NCBI GenBank assembly: GCA_050696075.1
Contig: JBOGUF010000069.1
Coordinates: forward strand, 1-53,940
DNA length: 53,940 bases
Direction: 5' to 3'
Origin: JBOGUF01 sp050696075
Lineage (GTDB): Bacteria; Chloroflexota; Chloroflexia; Thermomicrobiales; UBA6265
Below the pieces are notes generated by a model that ran no database searches, was not told the DNA's origin, and saw only the letters and a program-made list of their open reading frames with translations. The position numbers and the translations under genes were made by a program. Below, in pieces: positions 9,177 through 17,800 of the stretch; the first letter of the stretch is position 1, and the number at the start of each line of letters is the position of its first letter.

Positions 9177-9270
9177 CGACGGCTGTGCCTCTCGCGGGTC
9201 TCTGAAGCGACGTGCCCGGCAAACGGTAGCACGCGCCATTTCGGCCACACAAGCGGCTGCACAGTTGTGA

Positions 9271-9308
9271 GGCGGAAGGCGGAAGGCGGAAGGCGGATGG
9301 CGGAAGGC
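9271..9308. repeat. Heptanucleotide tandem repeat GGCGGAA
   Basis: Five consecutive 7-bp units (GGCGGAA x3, GGCGGAT, GGCGGAA) in the divergent gap between the dehydrogenase and the substrate-binding protein. A second 7-bp array of another sequence lies at 53114-53141. Confidence 0.8.
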
Positions 9309-9413
9309 GACACGAACATCCGTGGCGTTCGCATTGCGAGCCCATCGACGGACTATGCTTGGCTCGACGATTCGGCGCGCGGTCTACTCAGGCCGCGAGC
9401 CGCGCGGAGTACC

Positions 9414-10544
9414 ATGGATTTGCACGATCGCACGTTGCGGAAATCGATCAACCGGCGTCGTCTCGTGGCCGGCGCGGCGGCACTCGTCGCGGCGCGGTCC
9501 GCCCGCGCGCGGGCACAAGACAACATCGTACGCATGCTCTGCTGGGGCGGTTACGACGCCCCGGCGGCGACCCAAACGTTCCGGGATGAGACCGGCTTCG
9601 AGATCCATTCGACGATTATCGGCGCCAACGACGAGATTTTCCTTCGGATGCGGGCACGCGGCCCGGGACGGTACGACCTCGTCACGCCCCAGAATGGCGT
9701 CGTGCGGCCGCTGGCGGAGGCAGGATTGATCCAGCCCATCGACGTCGGTCGGTTGACGCGAATCGCCTCGTTGTTGCCGGCGTTTCAACAACCCGACTGG
9801 GCGATGGTCGACGACCAGGTCTACGCGGTGCCGTATCTCTGGGGCGCGGCGCCGATGGTCTACAACGCGGATCTGCTCGCGCGGCCGCCCGCGCGCTGGC
9901 TCGACCTGCAATCGGACGACTACCGTGGCCTGGTCGCGATGCACGACGACGGCCTCGGCCATCTCAGGATCTGGAACCGCGTCCTCGGCGCGGAGGATCC
10001 GGTGCGCGTCACGACGTCGCGGTTGGCGGATACCACCGAACTGTTGATCTCGATCAAGGCGCGGCAGGTCATGGCGTTCTCACCCGACATGGGCGCGATT
10101 GCGGGGATACTCGCGCGGGGGGAGGCGTCCATCGCCACGGTCGGTTGGCCGGCGGTGCCGACGATGGAGATTGCCCAGGACGCCGATTTGCGGCTGGCCT
10201 ATCCGCAGCCGGGCGCCTTCTCCTTTTGCGACAGCTTCTGCCTGGCGACCGGCGCGCCGAACGTCGACGCCGCCTACGCCTTGATCGATCACATGCTCTC
10301 GCCCGAGGCCCAGGGGACGGTCTCGGCGGCCGTCGTGCGCGGCGTGGTCAATCGCGACGCGGTTCCGCTGCTCGATCCCGCGCTCCGCGGCCTGCATCCA
10401 TACGACAACCTCGATCCCTTCTTCGAGCTGAACCCGCTCCTTGGCTTCCCCCCCGTCCACGACGACGACAGCGGCATCGCCAGCTACGTCGATTGGGTCA
10501 ACGCCTGGGAACGCGTGCGGTACGCGCGGATGGACGCGGACTGA
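9414..10544 (+). CDS. Tat-exported ABC transporter substrate-binding protein (spermidine/putrescine type)
   Basis: 376 aa from ATG 9414, preceded by GGAG 5 nt upstream. The frame is open back to 9267, but that stretch is the low-complexity heptamer repeat. The N-terminus NRRRLVAGAAALVAARSARA is a twin-arginine signal. The mature part starts near QDNIVRMLCWGGYD, the typical first strand of PotD/PotF-like binding proteins, followed by FLRMRARGPGRYDLVTPQNG and VPYLWGAAPMVYN. It should bind a polyamine or similar small solute outside the membrane. No permease or ATPase gene is adjacent, so it is an orphan component in this window. The substrate is not deducible. Confidence 0.85.
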   Translation: MDLHDRTLRKSINRRRLVAGAAALVAARSARARAQDNIVRMLCWGGYDAPAATQTFRDETGFEIHSTIIGANDEIFLRMRARGPGRYDLVTPQNGVVRPLAEAGLIQPIDVGRLTRIASLLPAFQQPDWAMVDDQVYAVPYLWGAAPMVYNADLLARPPARWLDLQSDDYRGLVAMHDDGLGHLRIWNRVLGAEDPVRVTTSRLADTTELLISIKARQVMAFSPDMGAIAGILARGEASIATVGWPAVPTMEIAQDADLRLAYPQPGAFSFCDSFCLATGAPNVDAAYALIDHMLSPEAQGTVSAAVVRGVVNRDAVPLLDPALRGLHPYDNLDPFFELNPLLGFPPVHDDDSGIASYVDWVNAWERVRYARMDAD

Positions 10545-10625
10545 TCCAAGACCGCGACCGGTGCGGTACGATGAGCGAGGTTGCGGACCGGGCGCGTTGC
10601 ACTCCGACACCGCGAGGAGGATTCT

Positions 10626-11285
10626 ATGGCGCGGTTAGCGACGACAAACCGCACGGGAGAGCGGCGCCTACGCATGACCTACGAGGAATTCCTGGCCTCG
10701 GAGGTCTCGGAGTCCCATGCCGAGTGGGTCGACGGCGAGGTGATCGTCTTCATGCCACAGAATGTCGAGCACCACGACATCGTCGTCTTTCTCCACCAAG
10801 TGCTCTCGCTATTGCTCAGGCGCACGGGCGCGGGCAAGGCGCTGATCGCCCCGTTCGAGATGCGACTTAGCTCACGATCGTCACGTGAGCCCGATCTGCT
10901 CTATGTCAGACGAGAGCACATGAATCGACTCGATGGGCAGCGCCTCAACGGTCCGGCGGATTTGGCGGTCGAGGTCATCTCGCCCGACAGCGTGACGCGC
11001 GACCGCACGGAAAAACTCGCGGAGTACGAAGCCGCGGGCATCGAGGAGTATTTGCTCGTCGATCCTCGTCGGCGGTCGAGGGCCACTATCTTGTATCGAC
11101 TGAACGACGAAGGTCATTACGAGATCGTCTCACCCGACACGGACGGCCGCTACCGCTTCCGCGTGTTGCCTGGTTTCTGGCTCGATGAATCATGGCTCTG
11201 GCAGGAACCGCTACCCGACCCGCTCGACGCTCTCGCCGAGATCGCGCCCGAACACTTCGGCGGCTACAAGCGCGCTTCCGGGTAA
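10626..11285 (+). CDS. Uma2 family (PD-(D/E)XK) putative nuclease, copy 1
   Basis: 219 aa from ATG 10626, with GAGGAGG just upstream; an in-frame ATG at 10581 lacks such a site. Family signatures: MTYEEFLASEVSESHAEWVD at the start, SREPDLLYV, ADLAVEVISPDSVTRDRTEK, then EYEAAGIEEYLLVDP, which carry the acidic and lysine residues of the restriction-endonuclease-like fold. Uma2 proteins are abundant in Cyanobacteria and Chloroflexota, usually in many copies, and their biological role is unknown. The next gene is a same-length paralogue, and the spacers after the two copies are alike, so a segment including flanking DNA was duplicated. Confidence 0.88.
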   Translation: MARLATTNRTGERRLRMTYEEFLASEVSESHAEWVDGEVIVFMPQNVEHHDIVVFLHQVLSLLLRRTGAGKALIAPFEMRLSSRSSREPDLLYVRREHMNRLDGQRLNGPADLAVEVISPDSVTRDRTEKLAEYEAAGIEEYLLVDPRRRSRATILYRLNDEGHYEIVSPDTDGRYRFRVLPGFWLDESWLWQEPLPDPLDALAEIAPEHFGGYKRASG

Positions 11286-11346
11286 CTCGCTCGTTGTCGA
11301 TCCGGTGTTCGGTGGCGTGCCTGCCACCTGAACGGAGGAGGCCACC

Positions 11347-12006
11347 ATGGCACAGGTTGCGTCAGAGACGACCCTCGCCCGAGAGCGTCGCCTACGCATG
11401 AGTTACGAGGAGTTCCTGGCATCGGAGCTGTCAGAAGGCCACGCCGAGTGGGTCGACGGTGAGGTGATCGTCTTCATGCCCGCGAATACCCGACATGCCC
11501 GAGTCGTTCGGTTTTTATCGCACCTGCTTGTTTCATATGTGGATGCCCTGGCGCTGGGGGAAGTGTTCATGGCTCCATTCGAAATGCGGCTCGCGAGGAG
11601 CGCCCGAGAACCCGACATTCTATTTGTCGTACGAGACCACTTGGACCGCGTCGATGAACAACGACTCGTTGGAGCAGCCGATCTTGCCGTCGAAGTCATC
11701 TCGGACGAGAGCGTCTCGCGCGATCGCGCCCATAAGCATTACGAGTACGAGGAAGCGGGCGTTGCCGAGTATCTGCTGATCGACCCCCGCCCGAAAAAGG
11801 AGCGGACCGAACTCTTTCGCCTCGACGCCGAGGGAATGTACCAGCCAGTGCCACCGGATGAACACGGGCGACTCCATTTTGAAACGATTCCCGGATTCTG
11901 GATCGATCGGGCCTGGCTGCTTCACGACCCGTTGCCCAATCTTCAGGAGGTCCTCGCCGAGATCGCGCCGGAGTATTTCGGCCGCTACAAACGCGCACCG
12001 CGGTAA
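11347..12006 (+). CDS. Uma2 family (PD-(D/E)XK) putative nuclease, copy 2
   Basis: 219 aa, ATG preceded by GGAGGAGG. It closely parallels copy 1: MSYEEFLASELSEGHAEWVD, AREPDILFV, ADLAVEVISDESVSRDRAHK and EYEEAGVAEYLLIDP. The putative catalytic Asp/Glu/Lys set is retained in both copies, so both could be active. It lies 61 nt downstream of copy 1 and probably shares its transcript. Amino-acid differences are spread along the length, indicating an old rather than fresh duplication. Confidence 0.88.
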   Translation: MAQVASETTLARERRLRMSYEEFLASELSEGHAEWVDGEVIVFMPANTRHARVVRFLSHLLVSYVDALALGEVFMAPFEMRLARSAREPDILFVVRDHLDRVDEQRLVGAADLAVEVISDESVSRDRAHKHYEYEEAGVAEYLLIDPRPKKERTELFRLDAEGMYQPVPPDEHGRLHFETIPGFWIDRAWLLHDPLPNLQEVLAEIAPEYFGRYKRAPR

Positions 12007-12092
12007 TCCCCTCGTCATCCACCCCGCGTTCGGTGGCATACTTGCCGCCTGAACCGTGCGGGTAGCGACGCGAAGGAGCGCGAAACCAAGCG

Positions 12093-12371
12093 ATGGACGC
12101 ACAGCAGACAACCGGGCCGAATCCACTCTGCGAAGTGGGACGCACCCACCCGCGCGACCGCCACCGGATGCGGCCGGTCGAAGGACATCCCGGCGTCTGG
12201 ACTTGCAGTCGCCACGGCCTCTACGCCACCATCGTGCCCAAGGAGCGGGCCGACGAGATCGAACGAGGCGACCCCTTCCCCATGCACGACGGCGGCGAGG
12301 GCATCGCCAGCCGCACCGGCGACGAACGCCACGGCGGCATCCTCCTCTACTTCCGTTCCAAAAACGGCTAG
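12093..12371 (+). CDS. Small hypothetical protein
   Basis: 92 aa, ATG 12093 with AAGGAG about 13 nt upstream. I do not recognise a family. It has a central HPGVWTCSRHGLYA segment (a CxxH pair) and a charged C-terminal half ending RHGGILLYFRSKNG. It ends 23 nt before the oxidoreductase gene and is in a different frame from it, so the two may be co-transcribed. Coding status rests on start context and position only. Confidence 0.5.
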   Translation: MDAQQTTGPNPLCEVGRTHPRDRHRMRPVEGHPGVWTCSRHGLYATIVPKERADEIERGDPFPMHDGGEGIASRTGDERHGGILLYFRSKNG

Positions 12372-12394
12372 TCGCCGCGCGATTGAGTACGGCG

Positions 12395-13477
12395 ATGCCG
12401 CACCAGCCATTGAGCTTCTGCCTCGAACTGAGTCACCACCGCTGGCTGTACGCGGAGAGCCCGGCGGCGGGCGTCGCGCGCGTCGTGGAGCTGGCGCGCT
12501 TGGCCGACGAGGCCGGACTCGATTCGATCTGGGTGAGCGAAGACACCGAGGCCTGGGACGCCTTCGCCGTCCTCGGCGCACTCGCCCGCGAAACCGCGCG
12601 GATCCGCCTCGGCACCGGCGTCGTCAACCCCTTCCACCGCCATCCCAACCTGATCGCGGCCTCGGTCGCTACCCTCGACCATCTCTCCGGCGGGCGCGCC
12701 TTTCTCGGGCTGGGCCGTGGGCAGCCCGAGTGGTACGAACGGGCGCTCGGCGTCGACGCGGACGCGCCGCTGGCCCGCTTGGACCAAACCTTCGATCTGC
12801 TCCATCAATGGTGGCACGCGCCGCACCGCGCGACCTCAGACGGCCCGTGGCAAATCCGGGAGTGGGAGCGCACGATAAACCCGCTCCAAACACCGCCGCC
12901 GATCTACCTGGCGGCGGTGGGTCCGAAGGCGCTGAAACTAGCCGGGAAACGGGCGGATGGCGTGCTCTTCAACGAGCTGTCGTCGGTTACGTTCATGTCC
13001 GAGGCGATCGCGACGGTGCGGCGGGCGGCGGCCGATGCCGGGCGCGACCCGGAGCGGCTCGCCTTCTTCGCGCGGGTCGGCCTGATGGTGACGGACAACC
13101 CCGAGCCTGTGCTGCAACGACGGAAGAACGTGATCGCCATGATCCACACGTTGCCGGGCATGGACCGTCTCATCCAGACGCCCGACTTCGACGTACCCGC
13201 TATCATGACCGAGGTGCGGCGACTCATGCGGACGGAGGACACCCTGGCCGCGGGCGGCGGATTCGCCGATCTGCGGCGCGCGGGCGATATCGACGCGGCG
13301 CGGGCGGCGATCCCGACCGAACTCGTAGCTCGACTGGCGGTCGTCGGTTCGGCACAGATTGTGCGACAGCGGCTTGCTGAACTCACACGGATCGGTGTGA
13401 CGCACGTTTTCGTCAGCGGCGCGGACATGCCCCGCGAAGGCTGGTCGGCGCTGCTCGACCGCATTCGGCCGGGCTAA
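12395..13477 (+). CDS. LLM class (luciferase-like) oxidoreductase, probably F420-dependent
   Basis: 360 aa from ATG 12395; an open frame continues upstream to 12056, but homology-like sequence begins at LSFCLELSHHRWL. TIM-barrel bacterial-luciferase family: ARLADEAGLDSIWVSED, ARETARIRLGTGVVNPFHRH, LSGGRAFLGLGRGQPEWYE and PPPIYLAAVGPKALKLAGKR are hallmarks. Members use F420 or FMN to oxidise or reduce diverse substrates; many resemble methylenetetrahydromethanopterin reductase, which favours F420. The substrate is unknown. It follows a small unknown gene in the same direction. Confidence 0.87.
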   Translation: MPHQPLSFCLELSHHRWLYAESPAAGVARVVELARLADEAGLDSIWVSEDTEAWDAFAVLGALARETARIRLGTGVVNPFHRHPNLIAASVATLDHLSGGRAFLGLGRGQPEWYERALGVDADAPLARLDQTFDLLHQWWHAPHRATSDGPWQIREWERTINPLQTPPPIYLAAVGPKALKLAGKRADGVLFNELSSVTFMSEAIATVRRAAADAGRDPERLAFFARVGLMVTDNPEPVLQRRKNVIAMIHTLPGMDRLIQTPDFDVPAIMTEVRRLMRTEDTLAAGGGFADLRRAGDIDAARAAIPTELVARLAVVGSAQIVRQRLAELTRIGVTHVFVSGADMPREGWSALLDRIRPG

Positions 13478-13600
13478 TCAGTCCTAGAACTAACGGGCTA
13501 TCCACTTGCGACGAAAATCCGTATCGCAAGATCTGTCCAGATGCGATCGCCAGATGATATGATCCGCGCTGAGGGAAGTGTCGATTGTAAGGAGGGCTCA

Positions 13601-14404
13601 GTGGCACAAGATCCGTCACAGTCTCCTGTTCCGTCGATGGCCGGGGGGACCGACGTCTACACGATGGCAGAGGCCGCCCGCTTGAAGGGCGTTTCCTACC
13701 ACACCGTATCGCGGGCGGTCCGCCGAGGGAAGTTGCCCGCGCGACGGCTCGGGAAGATGGCGTTCATCTCTGCCCAGGATTTGCAGGCCTGGCGACCCAT
13801 GATTGAACGCGCCCCGCGCAAATACCGGCGGCGGACGCCGCAGCCGGGCGCGTCGCCGGCGCTGATCGATCTGGCTTCCGGCGAACGAGTCGAATTGGCG
13901 CGGCAGGTCGCCAATTTGTTGCAGATCGTCGATTGTGTTGCGGCCGAGCAATCGCTCGCCGAATGTCTGTCGATTTTGGCTGATCGCTACGCCGATGCCC
14001 TTGATCTGCGCCGCGTGGAGATCTGGGCGCTCGACGACGCCTACGTCCGCGCCAGCCGCGCCGCCTCCTTTGGTTCGGCGCTAAGCGACCTCGCCGACGA
14101 GATCTCGCTGGGAGACATCCCCGGCGGCGCTTCCTACTTCGTGAACAAGAGCGAGGTGGAGATCGAAGCGGTCGACGTGCCGGAGTCCCACGCCTTCGGA
14201 CCGCTCAAGGGCGCGCGCGCGCTCCTGGTCGTGCCGCTGCGGGTCGGTATGCGTCGCCTGGGCCTGATGCTGGGCGATCGGGGCGGCAAGGCCATGGCCT
14301 TCAGCCGGGACCAACTGCAACTGGCCGAAGGTATCGCCAGCCTGGCCTCGCTCGCCATTGAGCGCGAACGGCTGAAAACGGGCGGCAAGACCCGCGGACG
14401 ATAG
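13601..14404 (+). CDS. HTH (MerR/excisionase type) - GAF domain regulator
   Basis: 267 aa from GTG 13601, supported by AAGGAGGG immediately upstream; an open frame extends back to 13541. Residues about 20-65 form an HTH_17/excisionase-like DNA-binding unit (TMAEAARLKGVSYHTVSRAV then GKLPARRLGKMAFISAQDL). After a basic linker comes a GAF domain (about 105-260) ending AFSRDQLQLAEGIASLASLA. It likely reads a small ligand or redox state and acts at DNA. Its target is unknown; the giant surface-protein gene starts about 435 nt downstream in the same direction. Confidence 0.82.
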   Translation: MAQDPSQSPVPSMAGGTDVYTMAEAARLKGVSYHTVSRAVRRGKLPARRLGKMAFISAQDLQAWRPMIERAPRKYRRRTPQPGASPALIDLASGERVELARQVANLLQIVDCVAAEQSLAECLSILADRYADALDLRRVEIWALDDAYVRASRAASFGSALSDLADEISLGDIPGGASYFVNKSEVEIEAVDVPESHAFGPLKGARALLVVPLRVGMRRLGLMLGDRGGKAMAFSRDQLQLAEGIASLASLAIERERLKTGGKTRGR

Positions 14405-14434
14405 CTGGTTTCCCAGGCTGAATCCAGGGGCTCC

Positions 14435-14465
14435 ACCGACGAAGTCCCGCCGGGTCTTCGTCGGT
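14435..14465 (+). terminator. Hairpin after the HTH-GAF gene
   Basis: Ten-bp arms ACCGACGAAG (14435-14444) and CTTCGTCGGT (14456-14465) with an 11-nt loop, 30 nt after the stop. There is no U-tract, so it is only a possible terminator or attenuator. Confidence 0.45.
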
Positions 14466-14469
14466 TGAG

Positions 14470-14489
14470 CGCGGCGTTGCAACGCCGCG
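14470..14489. repeat. 20-bp perfect palindrome
   Basis: CGCGGCGTTGCAACGCCGCG is fully self-complementary. It could be a dimeric operator or a second stem following the hairpin at 14435-14465. Confidence 0.6.
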
Positions 14490-14612
14490 GAGTGTCTGAC
14501 CGGCAGCCGTCGACGAGCCCGTGAGAAACGGAACCACCGTTCTACACGTTACTCATCATGCAAGGCCCATGGGGAGGTGCCCTGGACCTGGCCCACACGT
14601 TGCGGTAACGGC

Positions 14613-14640
14613 TTGACGTCTGGCAACGCCGTGCTAGGGT
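14613..14640 (+). promoter_or_regulatory. Promoter of the giant surface-protein gene
   Basis: TTGACG (14613-14618), 16-nt spacer, TAGGGT (14635-14640). The same TTGACR-N16-TAGGGT form precedes the amidase gene at 40193. It implies a leader of about 190 nt before the ATG at 14840. Confidence 0.55.
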
Positions 14641-14839
14641 TGCGCTCGGAACCATCGAGCCAGCCCCCTGCCGTTCGCCCGCAACGAATGGGCCGGTCGA
14701 GGGCGAGGGAGACGGTCCTCCTTGCACAGGCAACGTAGACGTGGTTTGTGTTCGTGCCGGGTTGGTCAGTGGGGGCGGCTATGCCGCCGCCCCGCGAGCG
14801 AAAGCTCCATCGGACCCGGTCGCTCGTCGGAGGACGCTG
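14641..14839 (+). other. Long 5' leader of the giant gene
   Basis: About 190-200 nt between the predicted promoter and the ribosome-binding site GGAGGA at 14828-14833. It contains a GC-rich stem (GGGGCGGC with GCCGCCCC, around 14769-14791) and CGAGCG/CGCTCG arms closer to the start. I do not recognise a known riboswitch consensus. The frame is open through the last 99 nt, so an earlier start at 14741 cannot be excluded. Confidence 0.35.
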
Positions 14840-17800
14840 ATGCGCGCCCCTTATCGCCCGATTCGATCCCACTTTTCCGTTCCCGCTCGGTCGAGGCAGC
14901 GAGCGCACACCCATCCAAGCGGTGGCCGCGCGGGCCACGCGCTGGCGGCGTTCTTTCTGCTGATCAGCCTGCTTGCGCCCTTGACGCTGGCCATGCCGGC
15001 CGCGGCGGCGCCGCAACCCGGCCCCCAACGCGATCTCTCCGCCAATGCGCGGCGCGATGGTGCTCCGCCACCTCTGCCGACACCTTTCCAGATCGTCGTC
15101 TCCGGCGACTTTGGCACTATCGATCTGTCGGACAACGACGGCGACGGGACGTGGGACGGCTTTTTTCAGCTCCCACCCGGTAGCTACGACTACCGGATCG
15201 TCCACGTCAGCGACGAGCAGCGTTCCCTCGGCGAAGATGGCGACCCCGATGGCGACGACCTCGAAGTCGATGTCCCGGACGACGCCCTCGCCGTCTACTT
15301 CGCCTACAACAGTCTCACCGGCGAGATCGCCGGCAACCCCCTCGCCAACGACGTCCAACTCCAGACCGACCTCGGCGCCTTCCAGATGGCGCCAACAGAC
15401 GACGGCGATTACGAGGTCTACTTCGACCATCCCGGTGGGCCGATCAACATCCAGGTGATTATCGACGGGCAGCCCGGCGGCGCGGACGTGCTCGAGAGCG
15501 ACACCGGCGGGCGCGCCCACGTCGTCGCCGATGACGGCGGCAACCTGACCGACGCCGAGGTCGAGCAACCGGCGACGCTGACCGTGCAGAAGACGGACGA
15601 AGGCGACAACCCGCAACCTGGCTCCTGCTTCGCGCTCTACGACGGCAACGACGTCCTCAGCCAGGACTGCGACTTCAACGACGGCAGCAACGACGGCACG
15701 ACCGTCCTCCGCTTCCCGAACGGCGCCCCAGGCTCCGGCGACCTGGCCGAAACCTTCACCCCGGACGGCGTGCCGGAGGCCGAGGACGAAGGAGTCGACG
15801 TCGGTCCCGGCGACAACGTCGTCCAGGTGATCGTCGCGGGTGGCGTTATCCAGGTGCAAGAAGAGCCGGAGGAAGAAGAGCCGGTCGAGGAACCGACGGA
15901 GGAAGAACCCGTCGAGGAACCGATCGAGGAACCAGAGGAGCCGGTCGAAGAGCCGATCGAGGAAGAACCAGAGCAGCAGTTCGGCTCGCTGATTGCCTTC
16001 ACCACCGATGAAGACGGGAACTTGATCGGTGGCGTCTGCTACGAGGTCTCCGGCTTTGGCCAATTGTGCGACGACGTCGGTGACGGCGACCTGACGCTGC
16101 TCGACATTCCGACCGGCGATTACACCGTCACCGTCGTCAGCGTCCCCGACGGCTTCGAGTTGCCCGCTGAGCAGACCGACGAGGTCACTGTCGAGAGCGG
16201 CGCCGAGGCGGTCGTCAACTTCGTCGCCGCCCAGAGCGCGCCGGAGACCGGATCGCTCCTGATCGCGATTCAGAGCGAGGACGGATTCGCCCTGCTCGGC
16301 GCCTGCGTCACGATCGCCGGCCCGCAAGGCGGCAGCCTCTGCGACAACGACCAGTTCGACGCCGACCCGAGCGACGGATCGATCCTGATCTCAGACATCC
16401 AGGCCGGCGACTATCAGGTGACTCTCGACTCGGCGCCCGAGGGCTTCGAGGCGGCGCAAGCGAGTTCCGAAAGCGCTACCGTCGAGCCCGGCGGGCAGGC
16501 CCAGGTGACCCTGCTCGTCCCGGCCGCCGCGCCGCCGACCAACGACCTGCTCATCACCGTGCGAGATCAAAACGGCGACCGTGTCGGCGGCTCCTGCATC
16601 CAGCTCGACGGGCCACAATCGTATGGTCCGATCTGTGACAACGACGAGAACGACGCCAACGACAGCGACGGCCGCATTCGCTTTAGCGCCGTCCAACTCG
16701 GCGACTACACGGCCACCATGATCCAGCCGCCGCCAGGCTTCGAGCAGCCGGGAAGCTTGCCGCTGACGGTGGCCGAAGGCGAGACGGCCCAACTGACCTT
16801 CGACGTGGTCGGAACCACCGGCGCCCTGATTGCCACCACGACCGACCCGGACGGCAACCCGATACCGAATGTCTGTTACGACATCAGCGGCCTCGGCCAG
16901 CAATGCGACGACGACGCCGACGGCGACGTGACACTGACCGACCTCCTGGCCGGTGACTACACCGTCACCCAGGTGAGCGTGCCCGAAGGGCTCGACCTCG
17001 CCGCTGAGCCATCGCAGACCGTCACGGTCGCCTCTGGCGAAACCGCGCAAGCGCGGTTCACCAGCGAGCCGAGCGCGCCCGAGACCGGGTCGCTTCAGAT
17101 CGCCATCCAGGATGACGAGGGCCAGCTCGTGGGCGGCGTCTGCGTCGATATTGACGGTCCCCAGAGCGGCACGCTCTGCGACAACGACGAGGGCGACCAG
17201 AACCCCGACGACGGCGTGATCGAGATTCAAAACCTCGAACCGGGCGACTTCCAGGTCGACGTCGATTCGGCGCCGGAGGAGTTCGATGCGGAAGCGGCCG
17301 AAGGCCAGGGCGCGACGGTCGAGGCCGGCGCTCAGGCGGACGTGACGCTGACCTTGCCGACTGCCGCGCCGCCCATCGGCATCCTGCGCGCCATCACCGT
17401 CGATCAAGATGGCAACCGGGTGCCCGCGGTCTGTTTCGAGGTCACGAACTTTGGCGAGATCTGCGATCAGGACGGCAACGGCGACATGACGCTGACCGAG
17501 GCCCCGGTCGGCGACTACACCGTGACCCAGACCCAGGTGCCGGATGGGTACGCGCTCGCCGAAGAGCCGACGCAAGAGGCGAGCGTCAGCGAGGATGCCA
17601 CGACCGAGATCACCTTCATCGTCGAACTGTTGCCGGGCACGATCGTCATCTCCAAGACGGACGGCGAGAACCCGCTCGGCGGCGCCTGCTTCACCGTCGA
17701 CGGCGGAGCCGAGGTCTGCGACAACGGCGAGGGTGACGCCAGCGGCGACGAGGGCGTGATCGTCATCGAGAACGCCACGGCCGGTGAGCGCACGATTGCT

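Noticed and set aside
14635..14840. Possible guanidine-I or other riboswitch in the giant gene's leader (CTAGGGTTG resembles the first conserved element)
   Set aside because: The later conserved guanidine-I segments are absent, and the same bases fit a -10 box with a good -35 upstream.
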